A DNA stretch of 38,523 bases from Alcaligenaceae bacterium (GTDB taxonomy: Bacteria; Pseudomonadota; Gammaproteobacteria; Burkholderiales; Burkholderiaceae_B), in NCBI GenBank assembly GCA_013416445.1, contig JACCER010000027.1:1-38523 (forward strand), written 5' to 3'. The position numbers were made by a program, and so were the translations under genes. Below, piece after piece: positions 28,187 to 35,720 of the stretch. Numbering within the stretch: the first letter of the stretch is position 1; each line of letters starts with the position of its first letter. Below the pieces are notes generated by a model that worked only from the letters and a program-made list of their open reading frames with translations, ran no database searches and was not told where the DNA came from.

Positions 28187-28227
28187 ATTATAAGTTAAAT
28201 ATAAGTTTTAGTTATTATCTATAAGTG
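28187..28227 (-). promoter_or_regulatory. promoter/operator of the first toxin-antitoxin pair
   Basis: A perfect TATAAT (minus strand, 28187-28192) has no good -35. ATAAGT occurs three times, at 28190, 28201 and 28221, spaced 11 and 20 bases, about one and two helical turns. This fits cooperative binding of the toxin-antitoxin complex. It is very AT-rich. Confidence 0.5.
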
Positions 28228-28231
28228 TTTC

Positions 28232-28257
28232 AACCCTGCGCTGCGGGTTTTTTTTTA
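28232..28257 (+). terminator. intrinsic terminator before the tape-measure fragment
   Basis: A stem AACCC...GGGTT with inner GC pairs is followed by nine or more T on the plus strand. It is very similar in sequence to the hairpin at 38000-38023, which also precedes a tape-measure-like start. Confidence 0.7.
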
Positions 28258-28269
28258 TTGAGCATCGCA

Positions 28270-28473
28270 ATGGAAAATGAATCACGCTTATCGATCACGA
28301 TCGACAGCCAAAGTGCTGAGCAACAGGTCAAAGACCTAGAGAAGGCTTTTGATGCGTTAGAGAGTGCAGGCATTCGCGTTGTCGGCACAATGGAACGTGC
28401 GGGAAAGACGGTGACTGCAGCTGGCCGTACGTTCTCTGCTGCCGGGCGCGAGGCAACGCGCGGGCCGTTAACC
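28270..28473 (+). pseudogene. phage tail tape-measure protein, N-terminal fragment
   Basis: The ATG at 28270 opens about 68 codons resembling the start of tape-measure proteins: LSITIDSQSAEQQVKDLEKAF, then alanine/glycine-rich repeats such as RTFSAAGREATRG. Full genes usually exceed 600 codons. Recognisable sequence stops near 28473, where DNA belonging to the opposite-strand ORF at 28571 begins; the open frame continues to 28596 as out-of-frame sequence. This is the 5' remnant of a prophage tail gene. Confidence 0.65.
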
Positions 28474-28571
28474 ATGTGTGATGGGGTTCTTGTTTTTCGT
28501 GCTGATATCGGCCATAGGGGCGGCAGCGGCAAGTCCTTGGTTTGTTTAACTAGATGGTCTATCGGGCTCAT
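28474..28571 (-). pseudogene. small phage-type gene, N-terminal fragment
   Basis: The ATG at 28571 overlaps the stop of the small membrane-protein ORF (ATGA). About 32 residues look natural (MSPIDHLVKQTKDLPLPPLW). Beyond the tape-measure junction the frame is antisense to that gene. I cannot name the family. Confidence 0.45.
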
Positions 28572-28651
28572 GTCGATATGCTCCCAAGGTAGATAAAGAA
28601 ACCCAATAGGCCGGCCGCCAATACCAGGGTGATGTAGGCAAGTAGACGCAT
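28568..28651 (-). CDS. 27-residue small membrane protein
   Basis: A 27-codon ORF with a strong ribosome binding site (AGGAG, six bases before the ATG). It starts MRLLAYITLVL and is a single hydrophobic helix rich in Leu, Ala, Gly and Phe with a short polar tail. Its stop overlaps the start of the next ORF (ATGA), indicating translational coupling. In a phage setting it may belong to a lysis or membrane accessory cassette. This role is inference only. Confidence 0.6.
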   Translation of the reverse strand: MRLLAYITLVLAAGLLGFFIYLGSIST

Positions 28652-28717
28652 AAGTGCTCCTGTCCCCGAATCGCTCAATGGGCGGCGGGGCGCATGTTTG
28701 TTGGATGCGGGCGAAGT

Positions 28718-28763
28718 AACCCCAGGTTGTTAACGGGGTTATTCACAGTTGGTGGGGATAAGT
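28718..28763. repeat. DnaA-box-containing repeat, copy C
   Basis: AACCCCAGG leads into GGGGTTATTCACAG (TTATTCACA at 28739-28747), then TGGGGATAAGT. It has the same right half as copies A and B; the left half differs (AACC in place of TTATCC). It lies about 90 bases upstream of the 28853 gene. Confidence 0.6.
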
Positions 28764-28852
28764 TGGGTGGGCCAATTGCCCGGTAGACGCAGCCTGATCA
28801 TGTGAATAGAGTTGAGATTCAGGCGGTTTGACTGCTATCTTCCGGAGGTCAT

Positions 28853-29488
28853 ATGCGTCAACGATTCAGAGTTTTTTTTCTATGGAGCGCCCTGGTAATC
28901 GTAGTTAGCGTGATGGGCTTAGGCTCAACTGCCGTGGGCGCCGCGCAGCCGGAAGGTGTTTCCGGGTGGATGGTGGCATGGGGAAGCAAATACATTAAGC
29001 TCGCTAAGGGGCAAGTTCACAATCCATTTAAGCTTCAGTTCTTCTTTGGGTATCCAGAAGAAAATATTGAGAATATTCCAGCGGGAGGTTTTGCCGCTTT
29101 CGGTGCGTTTGACTCTGGGGATGTGCGGCTCCTACATTACATCGAATATCATCCAAGCCTCGTGGAGGTTAGCTCCATAAGGGGCGTATATCCCCCCGAG
29201 AAGTGGATCCAGCCATCAGACGCGCCGCGTTACGTAATGATATGCGTCTGGCCGCAAGAGGAAGGAAAGGACCCCGAGGATATTTATTACGCATACTCTG
29301 AGCGGGATGACGCTGGCGCAGAGGTAAAAGAGAGTGAGCGCAAGACCTACGTTACCTTAGGGGTGAATTGGCGGCCGATTCCTATAAAGCGCGCCAAGAG
29401 CAAGTTCTCAGCACAAGACTATTGCGGTGAGATTTCCAAAACCAAGAAATCATCCGCGCCGCTCTGGCTCCCGGCGACGAAATATTGA
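28853..29488 (+). CDS. exported hypothetical protein, 211 aa
   Basis: I do not recognise the family. A clear signal peptide (RQRFRVFFLWSALVIVV...AVGAAQ) suggests secretion to the periplasm, and an excellent ribosome binding site GGAGG precedes the ATG. The mature part is rich in aromatic and charged residues (WMVAWGSKYIKLAKGQ, WIQPSDAPRYVMICVWPQEE). It is bounded by the DnaA-box repeat upstream and the phage operon converging downstream, and is likely cargo of the accessory region. Confidence 0.7.
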   Translation: MRQRFRVFFLWSALVIVVSVMGLGSTAVGAAQPEGVSGWMVAWGSKYIKLAKGQVHNPFKLQFFFGYPEENIENIPAGGFAAFGAFDSGDVRLLHYIEYHPSLVEVSSIRGVYPPEKWIQPSDAPRYVMICVWPQEEGKDPEDIYYAYSERDDAGAEVKESERKTYVTLGVNWRPIPIKRAKSKFSAQDYCGEISKTKKSSAPLWLPATKY

Positions 29489-29508
29489 TTACTTAATGCC
29501 GCCAGCGA

Positions 29509-29766
29509 TTATCCAGCAATTCGGTGACGCGTGATGCCGGTTACGCCAGGCGGCAAGTTGTCGTTGCCAACAGCTTCCAAGAACGGTGTTTCGCCGCCGT
29601 TGTTGGCTCGGATGTAATCGACTTCGACCTTGGCGTTGGCGATAATTACCTGGCCGATGCCGGACATGGCTTTGGCTTGCTCTACGGTGATTGTGCCGTT
29701 TTTGAGGCCATCCATTGCATCAAACATGGCGTCACGCAAGTCACTGATGTTTTTGTTTTTCGACAT
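29509..29766 (-). CDS. phage protein, 85 aa
   Basis: Small helical protein beginning MSKNKNISDLRDAMFDAMDGL. It resembles small proteins I associate with phage early operons, next to HNH-type genes; function unknown. It is the last gene of a four-gene minus-strand operon and overlaps the preceding gene by 26 bases. Confidence 0.7.
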   Translation of the reverse strand: MSKNKNISDLRDAMFDAMDGLKNGTITVEQAKAMSGIGQVIIANAKVEVDYIRANNGGETPFLEAVGNDNLPPGVTGITRHRIAG

Positions 29767-30406
29767 TGTTTATTTTCCGATTAAGGGCGCCACGCATTTG
29801 AATGGCAAGCGCTATTTCTTTGGGGTAACGGTGCAGGGTGTTGCGCCGCATGTTCTCAGCCAGGCTGATGCACTCCAGCTTGTCCAGCGTGATTTCGTCC
29901 TCTACAGTTGTCTGCATCCCGGGAAGAAATCGCACGACTTGCTTGTCCGGTATAGGACCGTGCGTGGCCTCCCAGACCAGGCGGGCTACTGGCACCCATC
30001 GTTTGGCTGGATATAGGTCTGGGTCGTCAGTTACCTTGCGTTCAAGGGACCCGTCCCTGGTAATTCGGGTAGAGCCTATTGGCACGTAATTGTGCTGTGC
30101 GGCACCGGACATTTCACCCTTTTTGAACTGCGTTTCAGCGCTACGCCCACGTGAAGGGTGGGCCTGGCCCTTGTTCCATGGGGTAAGGCCAGGCTTAAAT
30201 CGTCCTGACTCCCCGCGAACACCGTCCAGGCGCCCGCTGGCAGGGCTAGCGAAGAAGGTGTCTGACTTCTTTAGGCTGTGCTGCTTGCCCATGCTGTAAA
30301 TGCTACGTACGGACCGGTCAAGCACAAGGGAAATCGCTTTGGCTGCTTTGTCAGGATAAAGCTTGGTTAGAGTGTCAATTTCACACTGCGTCCAGGGTCG
30401 TCTCAT
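29741..30406 (-). CDS. phage HNH-endonuclease-like protein with N-terminal HTH
   Basis: Protein of 221 aa. Residues 1-45 resemble a SANT/HTH segment (WTQCEIDTLTKLYPDKAAKA). The C-terminal half has the pattern of phage HNH_3-type nucleases: VARLVWEATHGPIPDKQVVRF, then LECISLAENMRRNTLHRYPKEI. The first histidine usually seen after the HGPIP motif is an Arg here (VVRF), so catalytic activity is doubtful. It may be a DNA-binding regulator instead. ATGA overlap with the gene upstream. Confidence 0.75.
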   Translation of the reverse strand: MRRPWTQCEIDTLTKLYPDKAAKAISLVLDRSVRSIYSMGKQHSLKKSDTFFASPASGRLDGVRGESGRFKPGLTPWNKGQAHPSRGRSAETQFKKGEMSGAAQHNYVPIGSTRITRDGSLERKVTDDPDLYPAKRWVPVARLVWEATHGPIPDKQVVRFLPGMQTTVEDEITLDKLECISLAENMRRNTLHRYPKEIALAIQMRGALNRKINNVEKQKHQ

Positions 30407-30741
30407 ACGAATAACTCCATTTGCCCACCAGCGCCAACATTCATTTGTTTCCAGTAGAGCGGTCCGCCCCAGCTATTCGCGAACGCATTGCGCCAGGCGC
30501 CCAGGCAAGCAGGCACCGCATCGACATAGCGCATCGGGTGTCCTGGTGGTGATGGCATCCAAGCGGGCCAATCTATAGGCTGGTTGGTGTTTTTGTCTAG
30601 ATGCCACAACCTGCACTGCAATTGAGCGCCAGGCCTATGGTCGTCATTGAGAACAACGGCGGCAATCTCATAGCAGTACGAATACTGCCCGCCGCCAACA
30701 GGCCGAATGAATGTGCCTGGCAAAGGAAAGTCAGTATTCAT
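30403..30741 (-). CDS. phage hypothetical protein, 112 aa, C-terminal QMELF
   Basis: Not recognised. It has several Trp/Pro-rich stretches (DWPAWMPSPPGHPMRYVDAV) and ends in GGQMELFV. The terminal QMELF resembles the sliding-clamp-binding pentapeptide QLxLF. The DNA encoding it also provides GGAG as the ribosome binding site for the next gene, with its ATGA overlapping this stop. The neighbouring 30738 gene ends almost identically. Confidence 0.7.
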   Translation of the reverse strand: MNTDFPLPGTFIRPVGGGQYSYCYEIAAVVLNDDHRPGAQLQCRLWHLDKNTNQPIDWPAWMPSPPGHPMRYVDAVPACLGAWRNAFANSWGGPLYWKQMNVGAGGQMELFV

Positions 30742-31106
30742 GCGAATAGCTCCATTTGTTCAGGCCCGCATAACTGCTCAAGCCACGCAATTACGTCACT
30801 AGGGAGCTTGTTTTTAGCTAGTTCATTGCAGGCGGCCGTAATGGCGTACTGCCTCGTTCTTGTAAACCGGCCCCATTTAGGCCTGACCCGATAAGTGCTG
30901 CCTTGGTTCGATAAATATATAGAGGTCGACCACATCCACAGGCCATCAATGTGCTGCGCGATTTGGATGCGGATATTGGGGACAATCTTTGATGACGGGC
31001 CTTTCAGTCGCATCGATCCAAACGCAAGTGTTTCAATTAGGCTGTCATCCTGGACAACATGCCCGTCTGGATCAACGGGCCTGCGTATGATTTCGACGGG
31101 ACGCAT
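30738..31106 (-). CDS. phage hypothetical protein, 122 aa, C-terminal QMELF
   Basis: Not recognised. First gene of the four-gene minus-strand operon. A basic region near residue 75 (YRVRPKWGRFTRTRQYAI) may bind nucleic acid. It ends in GPEQMELFA, the same final motif as the next gene. Stop and start overlap by 4 bases, with GGAG inside the last codons serving the next gene. Confidence 0.7.
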   Translation of the reverse strand: MRPVEIIRRPVDPDGHVVQDDSLIETLAFGSMRLKGPSSKIVPNIRIQIAQHIDGLWMWSTSIYLSNQGSTYRVRPKWGRFTRTRQYAITAACNELAKNKLPSDVIAWLEQLCGPEQMELFA

Positions 31107-31208
31107 AAATTTGTCCCAGCGCTTATTGGGCGCCGGGCCTTGTGGTTAAGAAGGGGTATGATTCCTTCGGATAAGAGGGGGCCAGCCCCTGCTAATTAAG
31201 GAGGGGGT

Positions 31209-31793
31209 GTGGGGAAAATAGATAAGTGGATGATGCTGGCAATAGGCCTGGTCGGCGGCTGGGTTATATCTACTGCACCAGGGTGGCTGCACGCATCCAG
31301 TTATGAGCATTGGTGGGATATTGCTATTGCCGTTGGAACTATTGGAACGGCCTTGGCGGCCCTGCTGCTTGGCGTGCGAGAAATCAGAATTCGCTCTAAA
31401 GAGAAGAAGGAGGCCTCAGCGCATTCGGCTGTGCTTCTGTGGCCGGTTCTTAGAAATTATCTAGCAGCTATTAACGTTCTCCAGAAGAGCCATTATTTAG
31501 ATATAGATAACCAGCTTTCTTTAGATGTTGGTAAGACCATGCGCGCATTGGAAGAAATAGAAAGCAACCGTGAGCGAGCGGAAATCTTAGTTTCGGGGCT
31601 TGCGATATCGCAAAAGCGCCACGCCCTATATGTTTTGGCCAACCTTGCGCATGCAAAGAGGCATATCAGCGATCTTGTTACTGATCGGGGCGAAGTATCC
31701 AAAAATCGAATAGATACAAAGCACAAGGCTGCTCAGGACGCCTTGCATAGATCGAGAGGGCGCCTGCATTACTTGACTGTTCATTGCAAGTGA
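31209..31793 (+). CDS. hypothetical membrane-anchored protein, 194 aa
   Basis: GTG start preceded by AGGGG. Two hydrophobic segments lie in the first ~58 residues (MMLAIGLVGGWVISTAPG and IAIAVGTIGTALAALLLGV). The remaining ~135 residues are soluble, charged and helical, probably cytoplasmic coiled-coil. No family recognised. Divergent from the phage operon, with a 102-base gap. Confidence 0.65.
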   Translation: MGKIDKWMMLAIGLVGGWVISTAPGWLHASSYEHWWDIAIAVGTIGTALAALLLGVREIRIRSKEKKEASAHSAVLLWPVLRNYLAAINVLQKSHYLDIDNQLSLDVGKTMRALEEIESNRERAEILVSGLAISQKRHALYVLANLAHAKRHISDLVTDRGEVSKNRIDTKHKAAQDALHRSRGRLHYLTVHCK

Positions 31794-31916
31794 GTAATGG
31801 ATGGTGTTACCAAGTAATCGAGCAGTTGTTAAAATTTTCCGCCCCAGTGATCCGCGCCTATGATTGCGCGTGGCGTTATGGGGCGTGGGGAGACTATCCA
31901 ATGCTAAGGGATCAAA

Positions 31917-32420
31917 ATGGTGACTCGTTATTCGAAGGCCTTACTCACCGCCGCAATTGCTCTATTTGCATCACTGGTCGCCTTTGGCAACATCACCGAC
32001 TACGGTAGTAACTTCGCTTTTGTCCACCATGTGTTGCTCATGGATACCGTCTTTCCGGACTCCACGATCAAATACCGTGCCATCAACTCGGTTGCTTTGC
32101 ATCATGCAGCCTATATCTTCATCATCGCCCTTGAAGCGTTGACATCGATCCTGTGTTGGGTGGGCGCATGGCAGTTGCTCCAAAGCCGACACGCATCAGC
32201 TTGCGGATTCAACCGTAGAAAACGCACCGCCATCGTCGGTCTGACCCTGGGCTTTCTGGTGTGGCAGGTGGGATTTATGTCGATTGGCGGCGAATGGTTT
32301 GGGATGTGGATGTCTCAGCAATGGAATGGCGTAGCCAGCGCATTCCAGTTCTTCATGACGATAGGGGTAGTGCTGATTTATGTGGTGCAGCGCGACGGCG
32401 AAATCGGTGAGTCGCCATAA
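31917..32420 (+). CDS. DUF2165 family small membrane protein
   Basis: Predicted integral membrane protein of 167 aa with four helices. FGNITDYGSNFAFVHHVLLMDTVFP and the later WQVGFMSIGGEWFGMWMSQQWNG are typical of DUF2165. No function is known. It stands alone among phage remnants and may be cargo. A hairpin GCCAGCGTCAGGCTGGC without a T-run follows at 32442-32458. Confidence 0.85.
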   Translation: MVTRYSKALLTAAIALFASLVAFGNITDYGSNFAFVHHVLLMDTVFPDSTIKYRAINSVALHHAAYIFIIALEALTSILCWVGAWQLLQSRHASACGFNRRKRTAIVGLTLGFLVWQVGFMSIGGEWFGMWMSQQWNGVASAFQFFMTIGVVLIYVVQRDGEIGESP

Positions 32421-32503
32421 GCGCCGCTTGTAGGCAAAAGGCCAGCGTCAGGCTGGCGCAACAGCCCATCACTGAAACGTCATCCGCTTATAAACAGCCC
32501 GCG

Positions 32504-32716
32504 TCATTTCTGCTTTTGAATAACATAGCAAATCCCCTGAATGCTGACGCTATACTCCCGCGCCAGATCGGCTTTTTTCTCGCCTGCAGCAAACCGGGCC
32601 ACTATGTCGGCAGTTTGGCTAACGCTTAGCTTGCCGTCGCCCGGAGGCGTCATGCGAGGGGCGGCGAGCAGCGGCTTGTAATTGCTTTGCGAAAGAATGA
32701 AGTCGATGCCGTTCAT
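32504..32716 (-). CDS. small HTH protein (phage type), 70 aa
   Basis: From the ATG at 32716 with AGGAG upstream. Residues 31-68 form a Hin/homeodomain-like helix-turn-helix (QTADIVARFAAGEKKADLAREYSVSIQGI). Probably a phage DNA-binding protein. An upstream in-frame start at 32821 would overlap the next gene and is not used. Confidence 0.7.
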   Translation of the reverse strand: MNGIDFILSQSNYKPLLAAPRMTPPGDGKLSVSQTADIVARFAAGEKKADLAREYSVSIQGICYVIQKQK

Positions 32717-32738
32717 GCGGACTCCTTTGCGATTCTTG

Positions 32739-33173
32739 TTAGGCAGCCTCTTTTTGCTGTGCGCGTATTGCCTCGATGTGATCAACCAACGCCACACACA
32801 TAAAGTCAAAGTCGCTCTCAACCTTTACCTCAGGCTGGGATACAGCCACGGTCACCGGTGTAGAAGGTGGTGTAGCCATGACAACAGGCTTGGCGGCTGA
32901 CGCCTGAGTAATGGCTGCGCTGGCCGCTAGGCTGGCTTTCTCTTCTTCGCGGATACGCTCTCGCTCGATTTCGAGCTTCGTCTCTTCCGCCTGCTTATGC
33001 TCGGCAATACGTGTTGTCACGACAAGCTGGAAGTCTTCCTCGGCCTTGTCGACCAGCTGCTGCATATCCTTGAAAAGGAATCCGTAGCCATCGGCATTTT
33101 CCTTGCACCAGGTCAGCTTGGCGCGCACGTCCTTGGCGGCTGCGTCGGCGGCAATCTTGGCGTTATGCTCCGC
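32739..33173 (-). pseudogene. phage coiled-coil protein, 5'-truncated
   Basis: The frame 33173 to 32739 encodes a charged, coiled-coil-rich protein (HNAKIAADAAAKDVRAKL, FLFKDMQQLVDKAEEDF, IEREREREE-like). A TGA interrupts the frame at 33171-33173 and no ATG precedes the conserved part. The GTG at 33128 is internal to conserved sequence. The natural start has been removed by the junction with the sulfatase cargo. It is followed closely by the HTH gene at 32716. Confidence 0.65.
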
Positions 33174-33250
33174 AGATCATATTTAAAGTCTAAATAATTC
33201 AACATCAGATCAAAAAATTAGCGTCAGAATGCGCGTAAGAATGTTAGCAT

Positions 33251-33266
33251 TGTTGTCATGACAACA
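33251..33266. promoter_or_regulatory. 16-bp perfect palindrome upstream of the sulfatase gene (candidate operator)
   Basis: TGTTGTCATGACAACA is fully self-complementary and ends 16 bases before the GTG start codon, just ahead of the AAGGAG ribosome binding site. Its length and symmetry suit a dimeric regulator such as the MarR protein encoded at the end of the same operon. Confidence 0.6.
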
Positions 33267-33282
33267 GTTAAGGAGAAAATCG

Positions 33283-34752
33283 GTGACAGAGGCGACAAAC
33301 CTATTAATAATTTGCTCAGATGAGCATGACCCAAGGTATATGGGGGTCTCAAGGCATCCATTCATACAAACTCCGAACCTGGACAGGCTGGCCAGTTTGG
33401 GTACACGGTTCAGCAATGCATGGACGCCATCGCCAATTTGCGTACCGGCACGCGCTAGCCTGGCAACTGGTCGGTACGTTCACGCAACCGGGTACTGGGA
33501 TAACGCAATGGGATACGACGGTCGCATTCCAGCGTGGGGGAATCGATTGCAAGAGGCCTCAATGCGGGTGGAGTCCATCGGTAAGCTGCATTACAAAAAC
33601 GACGGACTCCCCACCGGTTTTGATCGCCAACAAGAGCCCATGCATATTCATGATGGGGTTGGTCTTATATGGGGGTCAGTGCGCGACCCGATGCCAGAAA
33701 GCGCAGGGCCGTCTCCGCTGTTTAGCGAGTTAGGTCCCGGGGAGTCCAGCTACAACCGATACGATCAGCGCATAGTGGAGTTGGGCACACAGTGGCTCAA
33801 AGAACGAGCGACAAGCCCAGACGCTAAGCCTTGGACGCTTTTTTTGGGGCTGGTCGCCCCTCATATGCCGCTGGTCGTGCCGCAAAAGTATCTTGACCTT
33901 TATCCGCTGGATGAGATTCAGTTGCCAAAGCTGTTGCCGCAAGATGGATTTCATCGGCATCCGTGGGTGGATCGCCTCGCGCTACATTGGAACCATGATG
34001 CTGCCCTAGGCACGAACGAGCGTCGTAAGCTGGCCATTGCCTGTTACTTCGGGCTGATTACGTTTCTTGACGAGCGAATCGGCGTTCTTCTTGATGTGCT
34101 TGAAGTTACAGGCCTGATAAATAACACACGTATTATTTACACAGCAGATCATGGGGATAATCTTGGCTCAAGGGGGCTGTGGAATAAATGCACTATGTAT
34201 CGCGAATCGACCGGCATCCCGATGATCATCGCAGGCCCGGGCATCCCGTCTGGCAAAACTTGCTCGACGAACGTTAGCCTCTTAGATATCTATCCAACCG
34301 TAATTGACTGCGTTGGCTTAGAGCAAACAGAGGAAGAGTCTGATTTGCCTGGCGCATCATTGTTTGATATCGCCTCCAAGCCAGATGACCCAGAGAGGAT
34401 TGGTTTTAGTGAATACCATGCCGTGGGAGCGGTAAGTGGAGCCTTTATGCTTAGTCACGGCAAATATAAGCTCCATTATTACGTCGGATTTGATTCTGAG
34501 CTCTTTGATTTGCATTCTGACCCAGAGGAGTTGTGCGATCTTGCCAAGGATCAACGCTATCAAGGCGTATTGGCGGACATGAAGAAACGGCTGTTAGAAA
34601 TTGTTGATCCTGAGCGAATAGATCGTGAGGCCAAACGCGATCAGAACGATCTAGTGCAAAGGTTTGGTGGGCCAATTGCAGTGCGAAGCATGGGCAATCA
34701 GGGTGCCACGCCCACGCCCGAGAAGTTCATTGCTCAAGAGGAGCGGTCATGA
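33283..34752 (+). CDS. formylglycine-dependent sulfatase / phosphonate monoester hydrolase family protein
   Basis: Hydrolase of 489 aa in the alkaline phosphatase-sulfatase superfamily. The maturation signature CVPARASLATGR (Cys type, C-x-P-x-R) lies at about residues 52-63, so the cysteine should be converted to formylglycine by FGE. The metal site SDEHD is at about residues 12-16, and TADHGDNLGSRG supplies the second metal site. It has no signal peptide, so it acts in the cytoplasm. Start is GTG after AAGGAG. ATGA overlap with the Bug receptor gene indicates one transcript. Substrate unknown: sulfate ester, phosphonate monoester or related. Confidence 0.9.
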   Translation: MTEATNLLIICSDEHDPRYMGVSRHPFIQTPNLDRLASLGTRFSNAWTPSPICVPARASLATGRYVHATGYWDNAMGYDGRIPAWGNRLQEASMRVESIGKLHYKNDGLPTGFDRQQEPMHIHDGVGLIWGSVRDPMPESAGPSPLFSELGPGESSYNRYDQRIVELGTQWLKERATSPDAKPWTLFLGLVAPHMPLVVPQKYLDLYPLDEIQLPKLLPQDGFHRHPWVDRLALHWNHDAALGTNERRKLAIACYFGLITFLDERIGVLLDVLEVTGLINNTRIIYTADHGDNLGSRGLWNKCTMYRESTGIPMIIAGPGIPSGKTCSTNVSLLDIYPTVIDCVGLEQTEEESDLPGASLFDIASKPDDPERIGFSEYHAVGAVSGAFMLSHGKYKLHYYVGFDSELFDLHSDPEELCDLAKDQRYQGVLADMKKRLLEIVDPERIDREAKRDQNDLVQRFGGPIAVRSMGNQGATPTPEKFIAQEERS

Positions 34753-35714
34753 AAATCTTAATAAAAGCGTTGATCTTAAGTAGCGTATTCTTTTTTACTG
34801 GGCCAACAGTGGCTGCCGAGTCATTTCCTTCCAAACCGGTGCACGTAATCGTTCCATATCAAAGCGGCGGTGGATTGGATATGATGTGTCGAGTCATCGC
34901 TGCTCAATTAGAAAAACAGCTAGGTCAGTCGTTTGTTGTGGAGAATCGGACCGGAGCGGCAGGAACAATTGGGACGCGCATGGTAGTGCGGTCAGAGCCG
35001 GACGGACATACTATTTTGTGCGGAAATAACTCTGAAATTACACTTGCGCCGTTCATGATGCAAGACATAGGCTATGACCCGCAGCGTGACTTAGTGCCTA
35101 TCACTATGGCAGTAAAGCAAACGCTGATTCTTATTGCGCACCCTTCGCTAGAAGCTAAGAACCTTGCCCAGCTAATAGAGTTAGCCAAAAAGAGCCCTTT
35201 GTCATATGGCACATCGGGGAAAGGCTCGAGCCTGCATTTGCCCATGTTAATGCTAGCGCATGTTGCAAATGCACCGTTTGTCGACGTACCTTACCGCGGC
35301 GCCGCAGGTCTTATCACTGACCTATTGGCGGGGCATATTCCCCTTGCTGTTGTGAACCTTGCGCCAATTGCCGATCACATTTCGAGCAATCGGCTGCGAC
35401 CAATCGCAGTATTCACCGAGACGCGCAATCCGTCATTGCCAGACGTCCAGACTGTCAAAGAAACGTTAGGCGTAGAGGTTCCGGCCTATTCATGGTTTGG
35501 ATTACTTGCACCTGCTAACATTCCAAAGGACAGACTAGAGATCCTAGATGAAAACATCCGAAAAGCGCTCTCACAAGATAGCGTACGATCGGCATTAGAA
35601 CGGGTCCATATGGAAGTCGTGGCGATGCCTTCAGAGGCATTTAAACAGGCAGTGGAGCAGGAAAGAGAGTTCTACGCTAAGCTGACAGCCAGGTTCGATT
35701 TAAAGGCACAATAG
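34749..35714 (+). CDS. tripartite tricarboxylate transporter substrate-binding protein (Bug family)
   Basis: Periplasmic receptor of 321 aa. The N-terminal signal peptide ends near VAAES. FPSKPVHVIVPYQSGGGLDMMCRVIA and ENRTGAAGTIGT are Bug/TctC hallmarks, and the C-terminal region is as expected. No TctA/TctB membrane genes are adjacent, which is common for the many orphan Bug proteins of Alcaligenaceae. It is coupled to the sulfatase by overlap and may bind its substrate or product, or act as a sensor. Confidence 0.93.
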   Translation: MKILIKALILSSVFFFTGPTVAAESFPSKPVHVIVPYQSGGGLDMMCRVIAAQLEKQLGQSFVVENRTGAAGTIGTRMVVRSEPDGHTILCGNNSEITLAPFMMQDIGYDPQRDLVPITMAVKQTLILIAHPSLEAKNLAQLIELAKKSPLSYGTSGKGSSLHLPMLMLAHVANAPFVDVPYRGAAGLITDLLAGHIPLAVVNLAPIADHISSNRLRPIAVFTETRNPSLPDVQTVKETLGVEVPAYSWFGLLAPANIPKDRLEILDENIRKALSQDSVRSALERVHMEVVAMPSEAFKQAVEQEREFYAKLTARFDLKAQ

Positions 35715-35720
35715 GCATGG

